DNA of 64,000 nucleotides, taken from positions 93,855 to 157,854 of the forward strand of contig JAAOXG010000018.1 of the NCBI GenBank assembly GCA_013036995.1. Direction: 5' to 3'. The translations under genes were made by a program, and so were the position numbers. Under the pieces are notes generated by a model, which did not search any database, was not told the DNA's origin, and saw only the letters and a list, made by a program, of their open reading frames with translations. Positions 1-8,232 of the stretch are shown here, piece by piece. Position 1 is the stretch's first letter. Every line of letters begins with the position of its first letter. This DNA is from Lacrimispora defluvii. Lineage in GTDB: Bacteria > Bacillota > Clostridia > Lachnospirales > Lachnospiraceae.

Positions 1-854
1 TGGATCCCGATATATCCCATATTAAAGGGCTTTTGTACAATCAGAGTATCAATGATCCCCTCTTCTAAATACTGAATTCCTTCAATATCATTATCAAAGC
101 CTACCACATGCACCTTCCGGCTTAAATTCATCTCCCGGATCGCTCTTGCAACCCCAACAGTGGAATAAAGATTAAGCCCTGCTATCAACGTGATGTCTGG
201 ATTGGTCCTCATCAGTTCTCTTGTTTCTTCATATGCCTGGTTGTAGTCGGAATTGCTGTACAGAACCATTTTGATCTTGTCCTGATCCTCCCCCAGCCCT
301 TCCCTAAGTCCTTCCTCCCGTTCTATGGCTGTGGAGGAACCTTTTACATGGGAAACGACAGCAATTTTGGTATCCGGCCCCACATAATCCCGCATCTTCT
401 GCCCCATTTGAAGACCTGCGTTACGATTGTCTGTACCAATGTAGGTTTCCTCAAGATTCTGATCCAGTTTGGAATCGATAAGAATGAGTTTAATTCCTGC
501 ATCTGTCACCTGTTTTACACAATCCGTCATCTCGGAATAGCGTATGGGAGCAAGCGCGATGGCATCGGGCTTCATCTTTACTGCCTCTTCAATGTATCTT
601 TTCTGGGTCTCATAATCATTTTCCTCATCCGGAGCCATAATCACCAAATTGGCCTGATATTCCTTACCTGCACTTTTTGCGCCGGATATCATGGACATCC
701 AGAAGTCATTTGTCTTGTCCTGGACCTTGGGTATAAAGACGATTTTAACCGTTTTCTTCTCACCGAACTCATCCAGTAAAAAAACGCCTGAAAGGAAAGA
801 AACAGCAAGAGTTAAGAACAGAATTCCTAATAGTGCATTTTTATGTTTCTTCAT
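1..854 (-). CDS. Sugar ABC transporter substrate-binding protein, partial at window edge
   Basis: The reverse-strand frame opens with ATG at 854, encodes MKKHKNALLG, one hydrophobic N-terminal segment and then a type I periplasmic-binding fold (KIVFIPKV, DFWMSMISGAK, IIDTLIVQKPF). The remaining C-terminus lies beyond base 1, so 284 codons are visible. No lipobox cysteine is seen; the segment looks like an uncleaved anchor. Proteins of this Peripla_BP_4 class bind a monosaccharide or other small ligand outside the membrane, for an ABC importer or for a partner sensor kinase. The start lies inside the end of the sensor-kinase gene (14-base overlap), with GGAGG just upstream, so it is translationally coupled to the YesM/YesN pair. 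The ligand cannot be told from sequence. Confidence 0.85.
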   Translation of the reverse strand, partial: MKKHKNALLGILFLTLAVSFLSGVFLLDEFGEKKTVKIVFIPKVQDKTNDFWMSMISGAKSAGKEYQANLVIMAPDEENDYETQKRYIEEAVKMKPDAIALAPIRYSEMTDCVKQVTDAGIKLILIDSKLDQNLEETYIGTDNRNAGLQMGQKMRDYVGPDTKIAVVSHVKGSSTAIEREEGLREGLGEDQDKIKMVLYSNSDYNQAYEETRELMRTNPDITLIAGLNLYSTVGVARAIREMNLSRKVHVVGFDNDIEGIQYLEEGIIDTLIVQKPFNMGYIGI

Positions 855-2607
855 TCACATCCTCCATACGCCGGTAAGGGATGGTAATGGTCACAGTCGT
901 CCCCTCCCCTTCCCTGCTGTCCACGCTTAAACCATATCCGGGTCCATAATACATGTTAAGGCGGTCCTGAATATTTTTCATTCCCACACCGTTATGCTTC
1001 TGATCTGCTTTCTTCTGAAAAATGCAGTTAAGAGCTTCTTTTGTCATACCAACCCCATCATCCATAACCTTTAATATCACGGTTTCATCCTGCCTGTATC
1101 CGAAGATGAGAATATTGCCCTGCTCTGTTTTATACTTTAATCCATGGTACAGGGCGTTTTCCACCAATGGCTGTAAAACCAGCTTGACAATGGCGCACTC
1201 CATAACCTCTGAGTCAACCCGGATATCAAAAGCCACCTTGTCTTTATACCTCATCTGCTGGATCAGCAAATAGTTTCTGGTATATTCAAGCTCCTGCCAC
1301 ACTGTCACATAGATGTTGGAATTGCCGATTGCCTGACGGAAAAATCTGGCAAGAACAGAGGTCATATTGATAGCCTGCTCCGAATCCTCCGTTTCGATCA
1401 GCCAGATAATGGAATCTAATGTATTGTAGAGAAAATGGGGATTGATCTGTGACTGCAGCGCTTTTAACTCGCTCTTCCTTTTTTCCGCCTGCTCCTTGCT
1501 GTTTTTCTTCATCAGCTCATCAATCCGTTCGGTCATGCTGTTAAAGGAATGGGTCAGGCTGGAGATCTCATCCTCTCCTGCCGTTTCAATACTCACCGGT
1601 TGGAATTTTCCTTCCTGCACCTCCTTCATGGCTGCCTGAAGCTGTTTGATGGGCTTCGTAATTTTGGCCGACAGAAAGACTGCAAACAGGCATGCCAGCA
1701 ATATCAGAAGAAATGCGGCTCCGGTATACATGGTCTTCATGGCCACTTCGTTCCCTGCCAGCTCTGAGGTGTAGTTTACGCCCACGATGGTCCAGCCTGT
1801 TTTTTTTGAATGAAACGGGGTATAAATCTTATTCTCCCCATTTTCATCAACATGGGTAAGACTGGTTTTGCTGGCTGATACTTCTTTTAAAAGTTCTTTT
1901 TTTACCCCGCTTAGAATCAGCTGCTGCTGGGAGTGATAGACGATTTCCCCTTTTCTGTCAAGGATATATACATACCCCTTGTTGCCCAGGCTGATGGACT
2001 CGCATAAATCATTGATTACGTCATAATTTAAATCAATAACCAGCAGTCCTTCCACACGTCCCGTAGCCGGATTGGTAATCCCCCGGCTTAGGGTTACCAC
2101 CCATTTATAATCGTTCTTTACCAGATTCTGTACGTGTGAGGAGGAAATAAGGATTTTGCTTTCCGCCATTTTTGCATCCTGATACCATTCTTTGTCCTTA
2201 AGCCTTGCCCGTAAGTTTAGGCTGTCACTTCCATTGTTGATAAAATATCTCCCATTGTCTCCAAGAACGGCAATGTTATAAATATCTGTTCTGGCATGGA
2301 GGATGGTCTGGAAGGCTTCTTTTAAGCCTTCTCCGGTTTCTGTTCCCTCATCGAACAAATATCCGGTTATATCCCGGTTGTTCATAATCACCTGGGAGAT
2401 GTTTTCCATGTAGTCAATGTAGTTTTCAATGTTAAAGTTGACCTGTTCAATCAGCTGTCTGCTGTTTTTTTCCGAATTGTCCATCAGATTGCTTTTGGTA
2501 AACCGTATGGAGAAGAACAGGAACACCGTTACGGTTAAAAGAACCAGAAGAGAGAAATAAATGATCATATTGGTCCGTATACTTTTAAACCTGACTTCAA
2601 TTCTCAT
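841..2607 (-). CDS. YesM/LytS-type sensor histidine kinase
   Basis: This 588-residue membrane kinase has a TM helix near residues 13-33, an extracellular dCache-like sensor (about 40-290), a second TM helix at 293-314, a HAMP segment (about 315-370), a His_kinase domain with the phospho-acceptor motif QINPHFLYNTL (His391) and a C-terminal HATPase with DDGVGM. This is the standard YesM layout. It probably senses a sugar or sugar-loaded binding protein and phosphorylates the response regulator encoded just upstream, whose stop overlaps its start by 11 bases. The following gene, a substrate-binding protein, overlaps its end and may be the ligand-presenting partner. Ligand unknown. Confidence 0.93.
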   Translation of the reverse strand: MRIEVRFKSIRTNMIIYFSLLVLLTVTVFLFFSIRFTKSNLMDNSEKNSRQLIEQVNFNIENYIDYMENISQVIMNNRDITGYLFDEGTETGEGLKEAFQTILHARTDIYNIAVLGDNGRYFINNGSDSLNLRARLKDKEWYQDAKMAESKILISSSHVQNLVKNDYKWVVTLSRGITNPATGRVEGLLVIDLNYDVINDLCESISLGNKGYVYILDRKGEIVYHSQQQLILSGVKKELLKEVSASKTSLTHVDENGENKIYTPFHSKKTGWTIVGVNYTSELAGNEVAMKTMYTGAAFLLILLACLFAVFLSAKITKPIKQLQAAMKEVQEGKFQPVSIETAGEDEISSLTHSFNSMTERIDELMKKNSKEQAEKRKSELKALQSQINPHFLYNTLDSIIWLIETEDSEQAINMTSVLARFFRQAIGNSNIYVTVWQELEYTRNYLLIQQMRYKDKVAFDIRVDSEVMECAIVKLVLQPLVENALYHGLKYKTEQGNILIFGYRQDETVILKVMDDGVGMTKEALNCIFQKKADQKHNGVGMKNIQDRLNMYYGPGYGLSVDSREGEGTTVTITIPYRRMEDVNEET

Positions 2608-4189
2608 AGCTGCCTTTCCGGTTCCTTCTTAAGCCTGCATACTCTTTCGGTGTCTTTTCCGTTGCCTTTTTAAATATGGCACTGAAATAGTTGGCATCGT
2701 TGTATCCGCATTTTTCCGCAACCTCGTAAGTCTTTAAGGATGTATTTTCCAAAAGCTCCATGGCTTTTTCCATCCGCTTCTTTGTCAATGCCTCCACAAA
2801 GGTCATACCAGTATAATTTTTAAAGGCAGAGCTGAAATAGCTGACACTGATGGCCAGTTTTTCACATATCTCCTGGAGAGACAGGCTGCAGTCCGAATAA
2901 TGGCTGTTGATGTATTCCAGCGCTGCTACCGCCTGATGATCCCCGTAGTTGCCCCGGTTGCTGTTTACAATCTCCAGTGCCGTATGAAAAAAGTCCAGCA
3001 CTTTTTCTTCCATCTGGGAAATATAAGTGCAGCCAAACAGTCCGGATATAATCTCCTGTTCTTTTAAGAAGAACTGGTCTTCCACAAGATTGAGCCGCTC
3101 CAGAAAATTCATGACTGCAAGGATCAGACTCTGGTAGATCACCACAACTTTATTTCTGGTAACCCAGTTGACCTGGCATTCCGTCCGGATCTGTGCAATC
3201 TCCATTTTAATCTCTTCTTCCAGATTGCTTCTGACTGCAAGTACAATCCGTTTTTCCCGTTCTCCTTCACTCAGTAACCCCTGTGCACTGAGTCTGTACT
3301 TTTGAAACCTGTCCCATTCATAGATTCCCGGCTCCCGTTCCAGATAAAGATACTCCTTCATCTCCATAGCCTTTTCATAAGAAAAGCTGAGTCCGCTTAA
3401 ATTAAATACACAGGTTCCCACCAGGCAGTAAACCGTTTTTCCCATTTTTTTAAGAATGAGGTCTGCAGATTCATTGCAGATTACTGCAATCTCCTTTTTC
3501 ATCTGGGAGCTGTTTTTCTTCTTCACATAAAGAAGAAGCTGACCATCATCATCTTCGGTCACAAGCACATCTTCATTCCATTTTTCCCGGACTAAGTCCG
3601 CCATCTGGGTTATTTCCTTTTTTTCTTCCTGATTCCTGGGACAAAGGAGCGCTGCGCAGTAACATTCACCGGTAAAATCAATGTGAAATTCTTTCAGTTT
3701 TTCCCCGATCTGGTCCTCATGAATCCGTCCCTGCCCAAGCTGAAGCAGAAACTGGTTTTTTAAAAGGGGGTAACTCCCTTCATAATAGGTTCTGACCTGG
3801 AGATTCTCCGCTTCTCCATCCAGGATCTTTTTTGCTTCCTTCAGCTTTTCTATCAGTTCCCCTGCAGTAACCGGCTTTAGCACATAGGAAAGTACATGGT
3901 ATTCCACCGCTCTTTTGGCATATTCGAATTCGTCGTAGCCGGTTATAATTACCGCTTTTGTACATTTTCTGCTTTCATATAAATACTTCGCCAGTTCAAG
4001 ACCATCTACATAAGGCATGCAGATATCCGTAAGCACAAGATCTACCGGCTCTTTCTCCATAAAGCTGATGGCTTCTTTTCCGTTTTCGCAGGTTCCTGCC
4101 AGTTCAAACCCCAATGATCCCCATGGTATTCTCTGTGAAATCCGTTCTCTTATTAAAATTTCATCATCAACCAACAATACCTTATACAT
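2597..4189 (-). CDS. YesN-type response regulator with AraC DNA-binding domain
   Basis: The 530-residue protein begins with a receiver domain (acidic DDE at 8-10, phospho-acceptor Asp55 in LTDICMP, Lys of VLKPVT), has a long middle linker of about 300 residues and ends in a double helix-turn-helix AraC domain (about 425-525, with VSYFSSAFKNYTG and NYFSAIFKKATE). It is the cognate transcription factor of the adjacent YesM-like kinase and would activate sugar-uptake genes, probably those continuing past the left edge. It is first in its operon; the 138-base gap upstream separates it from the aldo/keto reductase operon, whose terminator lies there. Confidence 0.93.
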   Translation of the reverse strand: MYKVLLVDDEILIRERISQRIPWGSLGFELAGTCENGKEAISFMEKEPVDLVLTDICMPYVDGLELAKYLYESRKCTKAVIITGYDEFEYAKRAVEYHVLSYVLKPVTAGELIEKLKEAKKILDGEAENLQVRTYYEGSYPLLKNQFLLQLGQGRIHEDQIGEKLKEFHIDFTGECYCAALLCPRNQEEKKEITQMADLVREKWNEDVLVTEDDDGQLLLYVKKKNSSQMKKEIAVICNESADLILKKMGKTVYCLVGTCVFNLSGLSFSYEKAMEMKEYLYLEREPGIYEWDRFQKYRLSAQGLLSEGEREKRIVLAVRSNLEEEIKMEIAQIRTECQVNWVTRNKVVVIYQSLILAVMNFLERLNLVEDQFFLKEQEIISGLFGCTYISQMEEKVLDFFHTALEIVNSNRGNYGDHQAVAALEYINSHYSDCSLSLQEICEKLAISVSYFSSAFKNYTGMTFVEALTKKRMEKAMELLENTSLKTYEVAEKCGYNDANYFSAIFKKATEKTPKEYAGLRRNRKGSYEN

Positions 4190-4245
4190 ATAACTATCCC
4201 CTCATATCTCCAATAAGCACTACAGTCAGTATGCGCAGTTTCCAG

Positions 4246-4309
4246 AAAAGAAAATAGCAATAAGGCCGGAATTTCTGAAGTTGTTTTCCTGTGCTTCAAA
4301 AATTCCGGC
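4246..4309 (-). terminator. Rho-independent terminator of the polyol operon
   Basis: The inverted repeat GCCGGAATTTCTGAAG (4264-4279) and CTTCAAAAATTCCGGC (4294-4309) forms a long stem with one mismatch. On the minus strand it is followed by a T-rich stretch (4246-4263). It sits just after the aldo/keto reductase stop and separates the polyol operon from the YesN/YesM genes. Confidence 0.75.
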
Positions 4310-4327
4310 TGTTTGTTAAGTACCCGG

Positions 4328-5341
4328 TTATTTTACAATAAACCCATCCTCATCCCAGAGATCGTGCCAGTCATTCGCACCCTCCCAAAGAAATACCTGC
4401 CCTTTCACCAGACGGTTATTCCTTTCCAGAGTTGCGATCCGGCTCATTTCCTCTTCTGTAAGCGGATCTTCTGTCATTGCCTTTAAATTGCTTACGTATT
4501 CCATTTCATGAATGGAGAAAGGAATGGGGATCTGTCCTCTCTGACGGGCCCATTTAAGAGCGATAACTGCAGGGTGAACGCCGTGGGCCGCTGCAATCTC
4601 CTTCATTTCCGGTGTCTGTAAATCTGCCACATCCTCCGGACACATATCTCTTTCCGGTCTCTGGGGAGAGCCTAATGGCATGAAACCGATGGGCTGAATA
4701 TTGTGGGCAACCAGATAATCAAACAATTTCTGCTGCTGGAAACATGGGTGAAGCTCCATCTCGCAGGCAGCCGGCATTATGTTCATATGAGGCAGAACTG
4801 CCTCCAGCTTGGGAATGGTCATATTGGAAATGCCGATGTTGCGGATCAGTCCTTTTTTTACCAGTTCCTCACACTGACGGTAGGTTTTTAAAAATTCTTC
4901 CGGAGAAAATGGTCTGGAATCCGGATTGCGGGAATCTACATCGCAGTGAGGTGCGTGGTAATTTGGAAATGGCCAGTGAATGAAGAACATATCCATATAT
5001 TCACACTGTAAGTCAGCAATGCTCTTTCTGCATGATTCCTCTACTCTGTCATGCATATCATTCCATACCTTCGTCATGATGAAAAGGTCTTTTCTCTCCA
5101 CGACTCCCTCTTCAAATGCCTGATGGAATACTTCTCCGATCTGATCCTCATTACCATAGCAGGCTGCACAGTCGAACATACGGTATCCACAGCGGATTGC
5201 ACCTCCTACAGCAGCTGATACTTCATCAGGAGTAAAGCGGTCGGAACCAAAGGTTCCCATGCCTACACAGGGAATCTCCTCTCCTGTGTATAATTTCACT
5301 TTTGGCACCAATGCCGGATTTACAAATTCTTTCATTGTCAT
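4328..5341 (-). CDS. Aldo/keto reductase
   Basis: The 337-residue TIM-barrel NADPH-dependent oxidoreductase has the full AKR catalytic tetrad: Asp57 and Tyr62 in FDCAACYGNED, Lys91 in MTKVWND and His122 in FFIHWP. Family members reduce aldehydes or ketoses to alcohols, or run in reverse on polyols. It is the last gene of the polyol operon, 15 bases after the epimerase-like gene, so a role in interconverting sugar and sugar alcohol is a reasonable inference. GAAGGAG lies very close to ATG 5341; ATG 5335, two codons later, has better spacing and may be the true start. Confidence 0.88.
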   Translation of the reverse strand: MTMKEFVNPALVPKVKLYTGEEIPCVGMGTFGSDRFTPDEVSAAVGGAIRCGYRMFDCAACYGNEDQIGEVFHQAFEEGVVERKDLFIMTKVWNDMHDRVEESCRKSIADLQCEYMDMFFIHWPFPNYHAPHCDVDSRNPDSRPFSPEEFLKTYRQCEELVKKGLIRNIGISNMTIPKLEAVLPHMNIMPAACEMELHPCFQQQKLFDYLVAHNIQPIGFMPLGSPQRPERDMCPEDVADLQTPEMKEIAAAHGVHPAVIALKWARQRGQIPIPFSIHEMEYVSNLKAMTEDPLTEEEMSRIATLERNNRLVKGQVFLWEGANDWHDLWDEDGFIVK

Positions 5342-5356
5342 ATTCTCCTTCTCTTT

Positions 5357-6238
5357 TTATAGGATTGTGATTTGATAGCTCAGCCGTTTTTCTTCCCCTG
5401 GCTTTACAATTGCTGCATTTCGTTTCTCTTCAAATATATCGTTCTCATCGCTGCAGGTGGACAGCCCGGTCCATGGTTCCAAAGCAAGAAATGGTCCGTC
5501 GTTGGCTGCCGACCAGATGACCAGATAAGGAAATGATCCCATCTCCAGTTCCACTCCATGTCCGGTTTCTTTGTGACAGAGTGTTACTTTTTTTGATTTC
5601 AGCCGGTCAAATATGATGCCGTCCTGATAAAACAGGGAGTGGGCAAGGGGTAAAACAGTACCTTCCAGTGAATTTTCCTTCCGGTGTCCCATATCCACCA
5701 GTCCTGTTTTCAAATCCGGTGTGGGCGCAGTTTTTTCTTCTTCTGCATCAAAGACAACCTGATAATCCTCAAAGTTCTCTGCTGGTAAAAGAGGACACCG
5801 GAACGCCGGATGGCCTCCTATGAAGAAAGGCATATCCTCTGTGCCTGTATTTTTAACTCCATAGGTTACAAGAATGCTGTTCTCTTTCAGACTGTATTCC
5901 ATGGTGAGGGTAAATGGATAAGGATATTTTCCCATCATCTCTTCATTTTCCGAAATGGAAAAACAGATGCTATCCTCTTTTTCTGACTCCAGCTTAAATT
6001 CTTCCTTTCGGACGATCCCATGCCTTGGCATCTGGATCTGCTTCCCATCTTTTGTGACCGCCTTGTTGTCCCTTAAGCTTCCGCAGATGGGGAACAGAAC
6101 AGGTGCCTGCCCGCTCCAGTACTCAGGATCTCCCTGCCATAGATATTCCGTACCAGCTTCATTTTTTATAGATGTGAGAGCGCCTCCAAGAGAGGTGAAA
6201 CCCACTTCCAGCCGGTCATTCTTTATAAAATATTTCAT
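5357..6238 (-). CDS. Aldose 1-epimerase family protein (LacX/GalM-like)
   Basis: From ATG 6238 (preceded by a GGGGG ribosome site) the gene encodes 293 residues beginning MKYFIKNDRLEV. Motifs GGALTSIKN, WQGDPEYW, PRHGIVRKEEF and GGHPAFRCP match the aldose-1-epimerase superfamily, particularly the LacX-type branch found beside tagatose or galactose catabolic genes. A mutarotase role on a free or phosphorylated sugar is likely but the substrate is not evident. The reading frame is open another 83 codons upstream, but that part overlaps the PfkB gene and is not homologous; the PfkB stop lies only 2 bases before this ATG, which fixes the start. Confidence 0.85.
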   Translation of the reverse strand: MKYFIKNDRLEVGFTSLGGALTSIKNEAGTEYLWQGDPEYWSGQAPVLFPICGSLRDNKAVTKDGKQIQMPRHGIVRKEEFKLESEKEDSICFSISENEEMMGKYPYPFTLTMEYSLKENSILVTYGVKNTGTEDMPFFIGGHPAFRCPLLPAENFEDYQVVFDAEEEKTAPTPDLKTGLVDMGHRKENSLEGTVLPLAHSLFYQDGIIFDRLKSKKVTLCHKETGHGVELEMGSFPYLVIWSAANDGPFLALEPWTGLSTCSDENDIFEEKRNAAIVKPGEEKRLSYQITIL

Positions 6239-6240
6239 GT

Positions 6241-7176
6241 TCAACCCCCGATTCTTGTGATTTCTATCTGCGGCTGCAGTCTTTGCATGTCTTCCATCAG
6301 GAAAAAGCCTGTTTCCTCTCTTAATGCGGAAGCTGCTGAGACAGCACTTGCATTTCTTAATATCTCTTCCATGGGAAGCTGTCTGGAAAGACCAAGAGCA
6401 AAACCAGCTATCATGGAGTCGCCGCATCCCACTGTGTTCACTGCATCTATTTTGGGTACTCTGGCTCTGTAAATACCGGAGCTGCATACCACGAAGGAGC
6501 CTTCTGAACCAAGAGAAACTGCTACGATCTCCACACCACGATTATGAATGTCCTTTGCAGCTTCGATCATCTCTTCCAGGCTGTCGCAGCTTTTTCCTGT
6601 CAGCATACGTATCTCATCCAGGTTTGGTTTGATCATGGAAGGCAGGGCTTCGATCCCCATCTTAAGCAGATTACCGCTGGTGTCTAAAATCACCTGTTTC
6701 CCTGCTTCCTTTCCGATCTTCACCATTCTCTGATAAGCAGTTCCGTCAAGTCCCCTTGGCACGCTCCCTGATATTGCAATGACTTCTGCCTCACTTGCAA
6801 GCTTTTTATAATGCTCCAGGAACGGAAGAAAGTCTTCTTCTCCTACTTCAAAGCCAGGTTCCAGAAATTCTGTCTGGATCTTGTTTTTTTCATCCCAGAT
6901 ATTAATACAGGAACGGCTCTCTCCTTTTAAATGGTAAAATGCACTGGTGATCCCAAAGGTGCTTAAGGCTTCTTCAATGTAATTACCTGCGTGGCCTCCC
7001 ACGAAACCGGTTGCCACTACGCTGCCTCCTGCAATGACTGCCGGCTTTGAGACATTTAAGCCTTTGCCGCCCGGCGTATAGGAACATGATTTCACACGGT
7101 TTACTTCTCCCTGTGAAAACCCATCAACTACATACCGTTTGTCAATGGCAGCATTTAATGTTACGGTCAGTATCAT
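6241..7176 (-). CDS. PfkB-family sugar-phosphate kinase (1-phosphofructokinase / tagatose-6-phosphate kinase type)
   Basis: The 311-residue ribokinase-fold enzyme has an N-terminal TLNAAID motif, GGKGLNVSK (residues 37-45) and the C-terminal ATP/catalytic loop at 250-253 with Asp253. The family normally has GAGD or GSGD here; this protein reads GCGD. The LacC/FruK subgroup phosphorylates a ketose monophosphate to the 1,6-bisphosphate, which the class II aldolase of the same operon could split. Ten bases separate it from the upstream dehydrogenase and two from the next gene, so all are co-transcribed. The exact ketose phosphate cannot be assigned from sequence. Confidence 0.88.
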   Translation of the reverse strand: MILTVTLNAAIDKRYVVDGFSQGEVNRVKSCSYTPGGKGLNVSKPAVIAGGSVVATGFVGGHAGNYIEEALSTFGITSAFYHLKGESRSCINIWDEKNKIQTEFLEPGFEVGEEDFLPFLEHYKKLASEAEVIAISGSVPRGLDGTAYQRMVKIGKEAGKQVILDTSGNLLKMGIEALPSMIKPNLDEIRMLTGKSCDSLEEMIEAAKDIHNRGVEIVAVSLGSEGSFVVCSSGIYRARVPKIDAVNTVGCGDSMIAGFALGLSRQLPMEEILRNASAVSAASALREETGFFLMEDMQRLQPQIEITRIGG

Positions 7177-7185
7177 AGGTACCTC

Positions 7186-8232
7186 CTATTCGTTTACCAA
7201 AAGGATTTTTCCTTTTACCAGACCCGGTGTCTTAAACAGCTGGAACGCCTCCTGTGCCTGGCTCATGGGCATTTTTTTATAGACGAATCCAGGATCAAAT
7301 TTCAGCTGTCCTGTTGCAAAGTAATGGGCAGTCAGTTTCCACTCTTTACCCGGGAACGGGGAACTGTAAGACATCCAGGATCCGGTTAACTTAAATTCTT
7401 TCCGGTTCATATTTTCCCACATGGAAGGAGTAAAGGATAAATCAACATGGGGAGTTCCGATGAAACAGACGCTGGCTTTATTGGCTGCAAGTTCAAATGC
7501 CATCTGCATGGTCGGCACCTGTCCCGCTGTCTCAAATACATAGGAAAAGCCTTTTCCTTCTGTCAGAGCCATTGCTTTTTCCTTAAAGCCTTCCTCGGTG
7601 GTATTAATCGCTTCATCTGCTCCCAGACGTTTTGCCAGTTCCAGACGCTCTTCACTGATATCAAATACAACCACTTTTTTTGCTCCGAAGATCTTTGCCC
7701 ACTGCATGGTAAACATGCCGATGGTTCCGCCTCCTAAAACCGCTGTATACTCACCGCCCCGGTAGTCATTCTGAAGCAGACCGTGAAGGGCAACGGTAGA
7801 AGGCTCAAACATAGCGCCCTGCTCGTAGGAAATGCTTTTATCAAATACAACCGCATTCTGCTCCGGAATTACCACATAGTCTGCGTTGCTTCCCTGCTGC
7901 CTGGAACCGATAAAGCTATAGTGTCTGCAAAGAGAGAAGTTTCCATTCTGACAGTCATCGCATTTCATACACGGGATCAAAGGTGCTCCGGAAACCCGGT
8001 CTCCCGGTTTTACTGAGGTAACTCCTTCTCCCACTTCCACTACATCTCCGGAAAATTCATGTCCCAGTACAATGGGATAAAAATGTACACCGTTATGCAG
8101 TACTCTTGGAATATCAGATCCGCATATACCAGATGCCTTAACTCTGATTTTCACCAGTCCGGGACCTGTTTTCGGCTCCTCATAATCCATATACCTTACG
8201 TCCTCATTTGCACAAACAACTGCTGCTTTCAT
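7186..8232 (-). CDS. Zinc-dependent medium-chain alcohol dehydrogenase, GatD-like
   Basis: The 348-residue protein shows the catalytic zinc ligands Cys37 (SGICGSD) and His58-Glu59 (LGHEF), the structural zinc set Cys88, Cys91, Cys94 and Cys102, and a Rossmann segment VLGGGTIGMF. The overall sequence resembles galactitol-1-phosphate 5-dehydrogenase and other polyol dehydrogenases. It would oxidise a polyol or polyol phosphate to the ketose with NAD(P). Its ATG overlaps the stop of the FGGY kinase (ATGA-type overlap), so the two are coupled. No galactitol PTS genes are present, so the free polyol may be the substrate; this is inference. Confidence 0.87.
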   Translation of the reverse strand: MKAAVVCANEDVRYMDYEEPKTGPGLVKIRVKASGICGSDIPRVLHNGVHFYPIVLGHEFSGDVVEVGEGVTSVKPGDRVSGAPLIPCMKCDDCQNGNFSLCRHYSFIGSRQQGSNADYVVIPEQNAVVFDKSISYEQGAMFEPSTVALHGLLQNDYRGGEYTAVLGGGTIGMFTMQWAKIFGAKKVVVFDISEERLELAKRLGADEAINTTEEGFKEKAMALTEGKGFSYVFETAGQVPTMQMAFELAANKASVCFIGTPHVDLSFTPSMWENMNRKEFKLTGSWMSYSSPFPGKEWKLTAHYFATGQLKFDPGFVYKKMPMSQAQEAFQLFKTPGLVKGKILLVNE

